A DNA stretch of 64,000 nucleotides from assembly GCA_964030475.1 (NCBI GenBank), contig CAXIPT010000004.1:4908291-4972290 (forward strand), given 5' to 3'. The position numbers and the translations under genes were made by a program. The notes under the pieces are model-generated. The model ran no database searches and was not told the DNA's origin. It worked only from the letters and a program-made list of their open reading frames with translations. The stretch's first letter is position 1, and the number at the start of each line of letters is the position of its first letter. Shown here in pieces: positions 52,141 through 63,100 of the stretch. The DNA is from Tethya wilhelma. Lineage: Eukaryota; Porifera; Demospongiae; Tethyida; Tethyidae.

Positions 52141-52475
52141 AGGAAAAGCCTTCCCTCTAGGCAACCAAGGAGTAGTCCCCACGACATCAGTAGTCAATGG
52201 AGGTGTGTGGACTTGAGCAAAGTCGTGGTCCTCAGAGGAGTCGCACTTCTAGAACCTCCCTCCATTCCAGGTAGCGGAGGCATGCCACTTAGCCTAACCT
52301 TTAGTGCTTGTATTTTCCCATAGTCCCTCATTTGGTCACAGTGCATCCTCCACACTTCAGCCACCCTTGCACTCTCCTTTGCTGCCTCCTCCTTTAGGGA
52401 GGTAATCTCATCGACCTGTTGCTCCACTTTCTCAGTGGCTTCTTGCAAGGATTCCCCCTCTGTCTCAGGAGGTTA
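52141..52475 (-). other. Foreign fragment with coiled-coil coding potential
   Basis: This segment replaces the 5' end of PMP-4. The minus strand at 52194-52448 reads as a helical, charged peptide (MQEATEKVEQQVDEITSLKE, then RVAEVWRMHCDQMRDYGKIQ). Its base composition is more GC-rich than its surroundings. It is possibly a fragment of a retroelement gag-like or other coding exon; no family was recognised. Confidence 0.4.
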
Positions 52476-52709
52476 AAATTAAGGTTCTGACATTATCAAA
52501 ATTAATGACCATCATGAAAAATAATTCAACTTGTTATTTAAAGCTAATTGTAAATCAAACTTACAATAGATTAACCAATGGATAATAATTGTATTGTAAA
52601 AAAATAATTTTGTTATGTAAAGCATTAATTTAATTTATTAATAATTACTTATTAATCAAAGGAAATGAAAATGTATTAAGTCCACACATTATGTACTACA
52701 ATTATATAC
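52476..52709. other. PMP-5 3' flank
   Basis: An AT-rich segment containing GCTAATTGTAAATCAAACTT and TTAACCAATGGATAATAA, shared with the 3' flanks of PMP-1, PMP-3 and PMP-4. It marks the edge of the tandem duplication unit. Confidence 0.65.
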
Positions 52710-55700
52710 CTAGTTTACTAACAATGGCTCCTTAAGTTTGATTGATGAGTGTGTGTGTACTTGAGCTGCTCTGGCAGCAGATCCAGTGTTTTCAGTAAAG
52801 GGGTTGTTCCTGGCAATTATCTTGATGATACCTATTCGAGTCAGTGCACATGTTATGGGAGAGCTCACTTGTTTGAATGTCTCAAAAATAAAATGCAAAC
52901 ACTGACTTCCCTTGTGAGTCGATTTCACTTTCAAGTACATGTGACTCATTAGAATTGCCAGTGAAACTACTAGAGTGATAGAGACTGATGTTTTGATGAC
53001 TTTGTCTTGGTCTCCTCCTGTCAGTCTAGTGTAGAAAGTGGCTGCTGATAAAATGCCGAGATTTAGCAAGAAAAAATACTCCAAGATGTCCAAGTAAACT
53101 GTTTTGTAGATCCCTCCAAGGTATGCAAGATAGGTCAGCAAACAGAAGGAGGTTATGGAAGTGATGAGGAGATTCAGAGCTGGATCATTACGTAAGTTCA
53201 AAGAGAAAGCAACAAAGAGTAGTGCACGGATCAGTAGAAGCAGTCCAGGCCAGTAGCGATGTTTCTCCTTATAAGGACCGGTGTGAGCATCAAAGAGAGG
53301 CTTAAGTTTCCACACCCAAGAGAGAAGGCAGTGGTAGGGGAGACGCTGCAGCCACTGAATGGTGAGAAGGACTAGTGTGTAAGGAGCTGAAACAAGAACA
53401 AGAAGTAGTAGAGCAGCAACAAACAGCACAGTGTGTTTTGCTTCAAGAAAGTCAACATTTCCATCATATAGCCAGACTCTCTGTACATAGCCATCTGGGT
53501 AGACCATTTGAGCTGAAGAGAAGGTGGTTATAGTGATTCGAAGTAGCTTTGTATAGGAGAGTAGGAAGAGTGTTCCTAATGCTGGTACAGCATACTCTCC
53601 ACTGAGCTTTGTTGCGAGTGAAGAGTGTCGACTAGCCATGATTATTGCTATCACTAGGAGCCAGATGTAGAGAGGAAAGAGAAACTGTAGCCACGTCTTA
53701 ATGTAAGCATCCAGACCATTTATGAAGCATGTTTCAACACCTATGTCAAGGTTGAGCCAAGCTATGTACCATCTGAAGAATGTATTTGCTGTTTCTGTTG
53801 GGAAAAAAGTTGCTTGGTTGGCACTGACAATATTGGCAAAGAAAATGAGTGCATTCACAGTTCCTTCAGCTACTGTCAAGTTTAGCAGGATGATCAAAGC
53901 AACAAGAGCTAGTCCAAGTAGGAGGAATACAGGTATAACCAGTATAGCCCAGAGTGAAGAACACTTCTTACACTTGTTTGATCCAAATATGTGACTCAAA
54001 TTTGCTTGGCATGAACCACAAAGGATACCAGAGCGTTCGAAATTACACTGGTTGTATGGTTTCTCCAAATTAAGGAATTGGACCTCATTCAAGCAATAGT
54101 CCAATGGGCAATTGTTGTGTACCAGCACTCCATGGCTGGTTGTATTGAGAATGTGTTTGAAAGTTGCATTGATCCATTTTTGGGATGTCCTGAGAATAGT
54201 GTATGTTGTTATGTCACATTCTACACCATGTGTGTGAAGTTCCTCCTTACATACACACGAACTTGAATTTCTATTAAACCTGTACCCTAATGGACAAGGT
54301 AATAGGGTAATGTTAAGGCTCAATTGTTTCTTCAGTATTGGTATTTCATCTGTGAATAACTGGTATGGACCCAGATCAATGTTTTCATAATCAGGAACGC
54401 TTGGTATAATGTTCGTTCTGTCAACATTCAACTGTATACGTTCATTATCATTTGGGGATTTAACTGTATAGTTCAACTGTGTACAAAATTTGTAAACATT
54501 TTGTAGCTGATGCAACTCATCAACTGTAATAGAAATGTTTACAAATGAAGCTGCTACAGCTGTAGGTGTGGTTCCCATTCTCTGTCCTACTGCTACAGCT
54601 TCAATCACAAATGACTGCCCAGGATAAAGAGCATCGATGTTGTACTCTGTGATGGTACAATTAATCATTGAATTCAAACATATGCATATCCTTGATGGAC
54701 TTGATGCTATTGCAGAAGGGTCTTCTTCGTGGTTTACTGGTATTTCATGTCCATAGTCCCTGTATGGCAACTCTGAATGACTTGTATGGTGGTCGTCGAT
54801 TACTAGTGTTGGGTTTATACAAATGTCTATCCATCCTCCGTAAACTGAACTGCCAGAGTGCACTGCAGTGTTGTTGACAAATTCGAGTTGGCTTGTTGTA
54901 AAGATGTCCTTTACCTCATAAGGCTCTTCAAAATTGAACGACCACAATGCACATAGGAATATACTCCCAGATGCATCGTAACTCTGCGTGTAGCCATTGT
55001 CTTCAATGTAAATGCCTCCTCCTTTATTCTGAGCCATATTTCCAATAAATTTACAAAAGGCTCCAATGTTTGATACCAACATTGACTTTTTATAGAGAGC
55101 TATTGCCCCTCCATCATATCCTTTGTTGTTTATGAACTGTGCAGGTGTATAAATAACGAGCTTCGAATTTTCTGTTGCTTTTATTCCACCACAACTTGCA
55201 CCTGTGTTATTTTTTAGCACAAAGTTTTCATAAGCTAAAATGTTGCATGTTGTATTGACAAGAACAATAGTTGAACCACTATGTTGATTTGCTATATTGT
55301 CTTTAAATAGAGCATCCTCCTCAAAGTTTAGAAAACTGTGGATCAATCCAAGAGATGTACCATTGTTTCGTAAAAAGTCATTGAACCCCAAAAATGTGAC
55401 ATTAGAAGCAAAGAAAATAGTCAGTCCTTCTCCACTACTACAGCTGTCAATCAGTTGAAAATACGAAATCATTACTAGTCCATAATCCACAGAAAGTGCA
55501 GCTCTACAATTGCATGGGACTCCTTCAATATGTATACCTATGAGTTCGATGTTAATCATCACAAAATGTCCTTGAATCATCTTTGAGTAGCACTCCCAAA
55601 ATGAACATTCACTCATAGTTAAACTACTCTGGAACAAATAAATATCTTCAAGTACAATTGTCATCTTCATTTCTGGCAATTGATTGTGCTTGTTTCGGTT

Positions 55701-56789
55701 ATCTACCCAGTGCTGACCGCGATAGTTCACACCCTGCGTTCTAAAGATCATAGCATAGCACTCTTCCTGATTACCAATCATTTCTATTTGCTGAGCATTA
55801 ATTTCAATACTTGTGTACAGGCTGTCTGCATTTACAAAAATTAGATGTCGATATTTCAGAGTCACATTTTCAATGTCTACTTTAGCTGAATCTAATTCCC
55901 AAACAAAATACATTTTCAAGCCGGCTATCTTAGTATGGTGGTTCGTTTTCTCCATGAATATTAAGTGTGCCAAATTGTATTTAAATTGTTGCTTTTCGGT
56001 CGTGTATGTAACTACATTTTGCCAAGGAGCCTTAATAATTGTTACTGCAACTGTAGTTTCGAAAGTAGAACGTTCTATTCTCAGGCTGTGTACCCCCATT
56101 GTTATGATGAAGCATCCTAGGATTCTTTCAGGCTCTTCCTGTACTACATTACTGATAGAAACATCATAGGAATAGGCAAACATTATTGTAAACTGTTTAC
56201 AGCTATGCAATTTGCCGTTATACACTCGCTCCGAATACAGACGGTATTGTGTTGTATGAAGCTGCCTGAAATATGAATCAGTCACAGTGGTGCGTACACC
56301 ACAATTCTTGAAAACAACATTTGTAATTTTCAAATTGGTTGAGTTCATGAATGCAAATCCAAAGCTAGAATTTGATGCATTCCCTTTACAGTGAATCCTA
56401 CTGCATAGCCCTCTGTCATTTTCAGAGCTGCAGTTGTTACTTAAGCTGGTTTCAGCATGACCAACAATTGCAAAATTGCTAATGCTACTCACAATGATTC
56501 CATCAAATCGTTCGCTCACCTCATGAATGCCGGGAAGAAGTTGTAGCATTGTGTTTGATGTGAAAAAGAGCTCATAGTTCTGGAGCACATCTTGCAGGGT
56601 GAGGTTTGTAGTATCAGGAGAAAGGAAGGTGTCCTCTAGTAAGCCTGAGCCAAGGCTTTGTTCATCATGTTCCGCTGAAGTAGTGACAGTTGTCCTGTTG
56701 GTAGGAGTGATGTAGATCACTCGGGAGTGGCTGTGATAGAAACAGAAGGTTGAGAAAACAAGAAGACAGACAAGGACAAAAGTTGCCAT
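52710..56789 (-). CDS. PMP-5: beta-helix ectodomain, multi-pass membrane protein (intact)
   Basis: This is a single-exon gene of 1,359 residues from ATG 56789. An in-frame Met 21 codons upstream (56852) exists, but ATG 56789 places a clean signal peptide (ATFVLVCLLVFSTFCFYHSH) at the terminus. The ectodomain has the GGA beta-helix-like motif (NNKGYDGGAIALYKKS, MAQNKGGGIYIED) and many potential N-glycosylation sites, but differs widely from PMP-1. The Cys-rich stalk (RSGILCGSCQANLSHIFGSN) and the membrane block are nearly the same as in PMP-1, PMP-3 and PMP-4. The tail ends IKLKEPLLVN. Its stop is about 4.5 kb from the SCYL2 stop on the same strand. Function is unknown. Confidence 0.88.
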   Translation of the reverse strand: MATFVLVCLLVFSTFCFYHSHSRVIYITPTNRTTVTTSAEHDEQSLGSGLLEDTFLSPDTTNLTLQDVLQNYELFFTSNTMLQLLPGIHEVSERFDGIIVSSISNFAIVGHAETSLSNNCSSENDRGLCSRIHCKGNASNSSFGFAFMNSTNLKITNVVFKNCGVRTTVTDSYFRQLHTTQYRLYSERVYNGKLHSCKQFTIMFAYSYDVSISNVVQEEPERILGCFIITMGVHSLRIERSTFETTVAVTIIKAPWQNVVTYTTEKQQFKYNLAHLIFMEKTNHHTKIAGLKMYFVWELDSAKVDIENVTLKYRHLIFVNADSLYTSIEINAQQIEMIGNQEECYAMIFRTQGVNYRGQHWVDNRNKHNQLPEMKMTIVLEDIYLFQSSLTMSECSFWECYSKMIQGHFVMINIELIGIHIEGVPCNCRAALSVDYGLVMISYFQLIDSCSSGEGLTIFFASNVTFLGFNDFLRNNGTSLGLIHSFLNFEEDALFKDNIANQHSGSTIVLVNTTCNILAYENFVLKNNTGASCGGIKATENSKLVIYTPAQFINNKGYDGGAIALYKKSMLVSNIGAFCKFIGNMAQNKGGGIYIEDNGYTQSYDASGSIFLCALWSFNFEEPYEVKDIFTTSQLEFVNNTAVHSGSSVYGGWIDICINPTLVIDDHHTSHSELPYRDYGHEIPVNHEEDPSAIASSPSRICICLNSMINCTITEYNIDALYPGQSFVIEAVAVGQRMGTTPTAVAASFVNISITVDELHQLQNVYKFCTQLNYTVKSPNDNERIQLNVDRTNIIPSVPDYENIDLGPYQLFTDEIPILKKQLSLNITLLPCPLGYRFNRNSSSCVCKEELHTHGVECDITTYTILRTSQKWINATFKHILNTTSHGVLVHNNCPLDYCLNEVQFLNLEKPYNQCNFERSGILCGSCQANLSHIFGSNKCKKCSSLWAILVIPVFLLLGLALVALIILLNLTVAEGTVNALIFFANIVSANQATFFPTETANTFFRWYIAWLNLDIGVETCFINGLDAYIKTWLQFLFPLYIWLLVIAIIMASRHSSLATKLSGEYAVPALGTLFLLSYTKLLRITITTFSSAQMVYPDGYVQRVWLYDGNVDFLEAKHTVLFVAALLLLVLVSAPYTLVLLTIQWLQRLPYHCLLSWVWKLKPLFDAHTGPYKEKHRYWPGLLLLIRALLFVAFSLNLRNDPALNLLITSITSFCLLTYLAYLGGIYKTVYLDILEYFFLLNLGILSAATFYTRLTGGDQDKVIKTSVSITLVVSLAILMSHMYLKVKSTHKGSQCLHFIFETFKQVSSPITCALTRIGIIKIIARNNPFTENTGSAARAAQVHTHSSIKLKEPLLVN

Positions 56790-57186
56790 AATGCTTGAAT
56801 GAATGATTGAGCTGTTGTACGTATAATTATATACCCTATTATATGAAATCACAATTAACCTATATAGCCTGCATGTATATATATTACAATAATTATATTA
56901 TGTGTATAACAGTATACGTGCATCTAATATCATCGATCTGTATATAAAAAGTCTGTGTATACCAAACCTACAGCTATTCACTCGGGTAGAACCCATATGC
57001 ATCGAACTTCACATGTCAACCATACGTACAAAGCAAGTTTCTTTCATTATAATAAAAACAAAGTATAATTATTATAAAGATTAATTCCTACACAACAATA
57101 ATTATTGTACACAAAGCAAAGTGAAAGTAAACCCAAACATGTTTTGTTGAACAAAAAATAACTAATATCCACAAGACAAAAACTAT
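56790..57186. other. SCYL2 3' flank / PMP-5 upstream region
   Basis: This 397-bp AT-rich interval is shared, in decayed form, with 41977-42260. It must hold the PMP-5 promoter and the SCYL2 poly(A) site. No motif could be assigned with confidence. Confidence 0.55.
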
Positions 57187-60100
57187 TTAACCAAGAAAGC
57201 TCAGATCAGCAAAGGGATTTGCCCCAGGTGCTGGCTTATTGCTAGCAGCATTAGTGTTCATCATCATTCCTTGCTGCTGCTGAGGGACCCCATAGCCCTG
57301 CTGGGGCCCTGCTCCTTGGGGAAGGAGAGGCTGTCCTCCTCCACCTCCCATCATGGCCGCTGCAGCTGGTGAAGGTGATGCCTGTTGCTGCATGTAGCCC
57401 ATGCCTTGTTGTTGGTTGGGGTTGCTACCTCCAATGCCTGAAGACCATCCCATCCCTGTTTGTGGTTGTTGTCCCTGCATCCCTGACAAGCCTGCTTGTC
57501 CAGATCCTCCATATTGTTGCTGTCCCATTCCCATTCCGCTGCCATGTTGCTGTCCAATGCCACCGGGTTGTTGTCCCATTCCCATTCCACTGTCGTGTTG
57601 TTGCTGTCCAATACCACTGGGTTGTTGTCCTATTCCCATTCCACTACCATGTTGTTGTCCCATTCCACTACCATACTGTTGTCCCATTCCAATTCCACTA
57701 GATTGTTGCTGTCCCATTCCCATACTACTACCACCAATGTTTTGTGACCATCCACTCCCAGTGTTGCTGCTATTCATGGTGGCATTAGCACCACCAGTGG
57801 CTATATTGCTAGACCATCCACCTGCACCACCACCACTAGCATTCTGTCCAAAACCACCACTCCCTTGAGACTGAGAAGTGTTTGTCTGCAATAGATGTGA
57901 GGTGTTGCCACTGCCTTGTATGTTAGTGGACCAAGTGGCCCCTCCACCAACTGGCTGCTGCTGCTGTTGCGGTTGCTGTGTAGGTATCAGTGGTTGTGAG
58001 GGAACTAGAGGAGGCTGCTGTGAAAGAGTTTGTTGTTGAACTGCTGTTGGTGTCGGTTGTAAAGGTTGTGCGGTGTTCATCTGCATACCGCTGAACATAC
58101 TCCCCTGTGTAGAGCTACCAGATGGCCCCTGCAGAGAGCTAGCATTGCTTCGTTGAGGTGCCAAGATACCAGTTGAAGGTTGGGGTGCTAGGATGCCAGT
58201 AGAAGGTTGTGAGTTAACTTGCATGCCACTAAACAGTGTATTAGTGTTATTGCTGCCTCCAGTATAACCTGATGAACTAGATTGTCCGCTTGGAGTTGGA
58301 GTCAATATACTTGAAGATGATGATGACCCAAATGAAGCTTGTTGGACACCAAAACTGGACTGACCGGATAAACCAGTTGCAGTTCCCATGCTGTTTAGAT
58401 TGCTCTGTGGTTGAATGGATGGAGGATTATAACCCGTTTTTCCCGTTGATCTTGTTTGTACTTGTGGGCTGTACTGTTTGGCAGGTTTGAGAGGTTCTAC
58501 TTTGGGTGAGAACTGCTGAGATGGTGGCTTTTTAGCTTCTGCAAACGATATCACAGTGCCTTCTCCTCCACTGGTTGAGCTGGGGGGTGTGGTTTTAGGA
58601 ACCGTCGCAGTCTGAGTGGAGAATGAAGAAGGGGTGGGGCTTGAGGGTGTGGTCATGTTCATGAGACCTCCTAGTAAGTCATTGTTACCCTGGGGGAAAA
58701 TGGGGAAGAGAGCATTAAATAAAATATATGTAAATGTAGTAAAATTATTACTTTCTATAATCATGCATTTTACAAGAAAAAAAATTTCCATGCTATCTGC
58801 AAATGCCCAAATAAATCAGATATATTATGGTTTCGTCCAACATTAAATTATTAAGTGGCAACTAAGGTGTTACTAATAAAGGCTCAAGTTAAACTACTAT
58901 AATGTTAATTAAATGCTGAGAGAGATATCCCCAAAAATTCTGGGACTGTTAGCCTCTGAATTCAGCTAGGAATCAAACCCAAGTCCTCCTGATCTTCTTA
59001 CCTGGCCAGTACTGTCTGTGGCCAACGATCCCCCAGTGAAGCTCCCCCCACCACCACCTGCTGCTGCCGATGGTGCTGTTGTCCCTCTACGGGATGGTCC
59101 GCTGGATGTATCATGTGACCCGGAGCCTGTGAACATATCCTCCAGTCTGTTGATGGCATCGTCCATGGCCTTTGTCTCATACACCTCCTTGGCAAAGGCC
59201 ACTGTCGACCTGAGTGAGGTACATACATAAGAAATGGGCAATCAATAAGTTTACACTAGGTGATATTTACAGCAAACAGGGCCACTTTAGGTTCATCTTT
59301 CACACTATACCTTGTATCTATTATACGCATTGCCTAAATAGCTAACATGATAGTATGTCAGGTCGTCAAAAGATTTTACCTCGGACATGACACTGTATAT
59401 GTCGATTTTACATGACATTTGTGTGAGTGAATGTGCATGTGTATAATGAGGTGGGGTGTCTGAGTGTGTTAGGTAAGAGAAAAGCAGACAGAAAGTTCAA
59501 GCAGAAAGCCATGCATTCTTACTTTGTCTGCTCTTCCATCTTTGAGAGCTGTTCCAAGTGAGCTTGTTGCTCTGTCTCAATCGACTGGAGCATCTCACGG
59601 ATCACCTTCATGAACTGATTGAACTGCACACAAACAAACACAACAGTTGCATGTATGATATTGAGCCAGAAAGAAAACCACAGAAAAAAAACTTGGATTC
59701 AGCTGGAATCAAACCCAAAACCTCCCAAATAGTCAAGTGCTCTTACAACTAAGCCTGGCACTGAGTGCCTATGTTATAGGCAATGAAGATATGTGGGTAT
59801 CTACTGTACTGGCCTCAGCTGAACCCAACAATAGTTAGCTACATGTACATGTATTTGTTAGCAGAAACATGCAGAAATACATGTTATTACTGTACCTGTT
59901 TCAAGTTCAGCATGGGTTCAATGGAGAGTGGGACTAGGAAAGGGATGACACTTGAAGCAAGTGTCGTCTTATCAATACCCAGCTTCTTGTTCACAAGAGT
60001 TTGATGGTAAATACCTAAAGAAAAATGAAAACGTTCAAGATGCTAACACCCAAAAAAATCAGTAGCTAGAGTACCATTGCATTTTGACAAAGCATACTTC

Positions 60101-63100
60101 TTTTGAGGTGCTAGAGTATTGGATTATCTGGTTATAGAAGATAGCTGATAGCTAGACTTGTGTGGCTTACCTAGTACTGCCATGAGAACACCTGGCTCTC
60201 TGCAAGGGATCTGCTGCAGTAATGGTAGGACATGGTCCAGGACAATGTGCTTGTCAAGGATCTCCAACATTTGAGCTAGGCACACCAGACACTTGACCTG
60301 AAGCTGTGTGAATGAGACATGCATCAAAAGAATTCCATGAAAATTGAACTGGGTTAATATCATACTGGATGAAGTATGGTTACTGTATGTCATCGAGTTT
60401 CACTTGAGTCAAGTGTACATGTGATCCTTCCCTTCTAGCAAAGGGTTTAGGAAACCAGACTAGTGCATGGACCAAGTGACAAAATAGTGAAAATGGCTAC
60501 ACACTCATGTGCAGTTTAGATCTGGCCCAGATCTTTCACTATACTGAAAGTACATTGAATTTCCATCAACTCACTGAGATGTCTCTGGCTTGGATGCAGA
60601 GTGCCGTGATGCGAGGGACAATGGAGTGCTTCATGCTAGAGTAGTCCATGAGCTTGGCAAAGGTAGGGAGGATGGTCACACACAACTCCTGCAAAGGAAT
60701 AGACGAAAATCCAATGTGAAAAAAATCTATTTAGCTGGGATTCGAAATCTTGGCCTTCTGGATTTTAGTCAAATGCTCTTACCACTGATCGAGCTACAAG
60801 AACTCATAAACATTGGAGCAGAGAATTGTAGTATAGCCTAGAATATACACTACATTACATATACAATTCACTATGATACTGAGTGTACATACATCGATAT
60901 CCAAGACTATACAATTTTGACTAGAGTACAACATGGTCTACAGTGATGCTGTGTCATACACTCTAACTACAGCACATCCATAGCTAAAACAGTTGACTTG
61001 CAATACATGAAAAATCATTGGAGAAAATCAAGAGATAACTAGGATTCAAACCCAGCTTCCCTGGTTAGCTAGAATCAATTAATCATACAGAAAATATAAA
61101 TATAACATATTGGCTCAGACCTGTACTTGTCCGTGTTCTGTCTCCAAGGAGCTGATGATCATTGGCAGCACGTGAGCCTTGATGTCATCCTGTGAGGTCA
61201 TCTTCAAGAGGAGGTCCATCTTCTGAAGAAAGATGAGAGGTACCTGAAGGAGAGGAAGTAAGGATAGATCTCATGGATAGCTAGAATCAAAATTCTCTAT
61301 CTGTATACAGTTACAAATGAAAAGAGATCGAAAAGCAAATGTATAGTATATGTATACTGCGACTCATTCAGACCCAGCCAGTCATTACAGCCCAAGCTAC
61401 AGTACAGTAGGCAAATTGATCTACATGTGTAGCTAGCAGTTATAGACCCAGGCTCTCGAGCCCTTTTGACTCTTGGCCCTTCCTTACTGTGAGTGTAAAG
61501 CCAAAGTGGAGAGAGCCTGGGAATGAGGCTAGCAGCTGTATAGACACTTGCTTCCCCCAACTTATAGTAAGTGGCTGGGCGACTCCATTCTTGTTTCTAT
61601 TTAATGCCCACCTGTATGGGATCCTGTATGTGCAGTGCTGGTCTCAGTACTGGCATGACGTGTTGTGAGTACTCATTGAGAGTGCAGTCCTCTGCCACCA
61701 ACAGTACCAGAGGGAGGACGAATGGAACCATCTTGTTATTGCGAAACTCTCCCGACAGTGCTGGTAGAACCAACTGCTGGACAACCCTCTGCAGGAGGGG
61801 GGGAAATTGCAAATTATGATAATTGTACTGTATTGGTTGGCAGGAGAAACATGCATGCATGCTGGTAAGAATATACCGAGCAAAATGCCTGGGAAAAGGG
61901 TATATAGCTGGTATATAAGGCTGTAGCAATAAACTAAACAGAATAAGCACATTGGAAGGTGGTTTAACATAGAAATGGTCATCAATAGCCAACTGAATTT
62001 GCCAGCGGAGAAGTTGAATAATAAAAAAAGAAACAATTAAGCAAACCTTTGGTAGCTTAGTGATGACTCTGGAGAGGTTCTTCTTAAAGAACTGTGACTT
62101 CTCCATGTCACTCCTCTGGTAGAGCATGTCGAGATACTTCAGTGTACTCACTATCACCTCCTCAAAGAACACATGCTGTATAAAAAAACACATACATACA
62201 TGTAGTTGTGCATGCGTGTGAACAACATGCAGTAAAGGAGATAATGATTTACTGTACACAATTATATTACAGCACTATGAAGTACTGTATGCTAAAATTT
62301 AACATCTCTTGACACTAAGTTCAAGAATTTTACAAAAATTCAGTCTAAAATTCAGTCTATGTAGTATAGCTTGTTTCTAGGATTCACCACTACATGGGGA
62401 AAAAACTAATGTCTGAAAATGTCAATCAGACGGTACTGGAAGCTAGCTGGGGATCACACCAATGTGGTCAGCTCTTTTGGACTGTATGTGTCCAACTGAT
62501 GTACAGTACATTACCTTGGTAATCTGTAGTGCATCTGGGCGGACGTTTGGTTCAATAGCTAGCATTCCTCTGACGGCAGTCTTGAATTCAGCCGGCACTT
62601 GACCCAATGCTGACTCAGTGATACGACTTACCTAATTGGGTATAATAAATGGAGAAATAAGGGAAAAGAGAGAATAAAATTCACAAAGTACACAGAATAG
62701 GTACTGTAATAAGTCACATATTGAGCCCATTTTACTACATGAAAAAGTAGTTACACTAACTAAAGGTGATTTGCACTCAAAATGGCTAATTTAATGCAAT
62801 CTCTATACTAGCTTACAGCATGAAGCTAAATTCCCTCCCAATGCACCTACCTGCTCAGCATTTGATTTAAACGACAGCATGTTATTGTGGTTTTCAAACA
62901 GGGGTTTCCCCTCATTATAGAGGGCATAGCATAACATCCCATAAGAGAAGACGTCACTCTGTTGACTGCAACTCTTAGTGAGGACATACTCAGGAGCCAG
63001 GTAGTCCAGAGAGGGGTTGGTGTGGATGGGCTTCTTAGTGTCCCACTCACGAAAAGCAAAGGATGTCTGAAGAGATGAGAATACACAATGATGAGTATAT

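Noticed and set aside
34410..56789. Horizontal transfer of chlamydial polymorphic membrane proteins
   Set aside because: The GGA and FxxN-like beta-helix repeats recall bacterial Pmp proteins, but there is no autotransporter barrel. A multi-helix membrane block and an animal-style signal peptide are present, so the repeat likeness probably reflects the fold.
57401..57868. Pro/Cys-rich plus-strand frame of 155 codons
   Set aside because: It is the antisense reading of the SCYL2 Gly/Met/Gln repeat, with no independent support.
60730..60805. Functional tRNA gene
   Set aside because: A- and B-box motifs are present, but no matching acceptor stem or clear anticodon arm could be formed. Similar decayed copies lie nearby, so it is a SINE.
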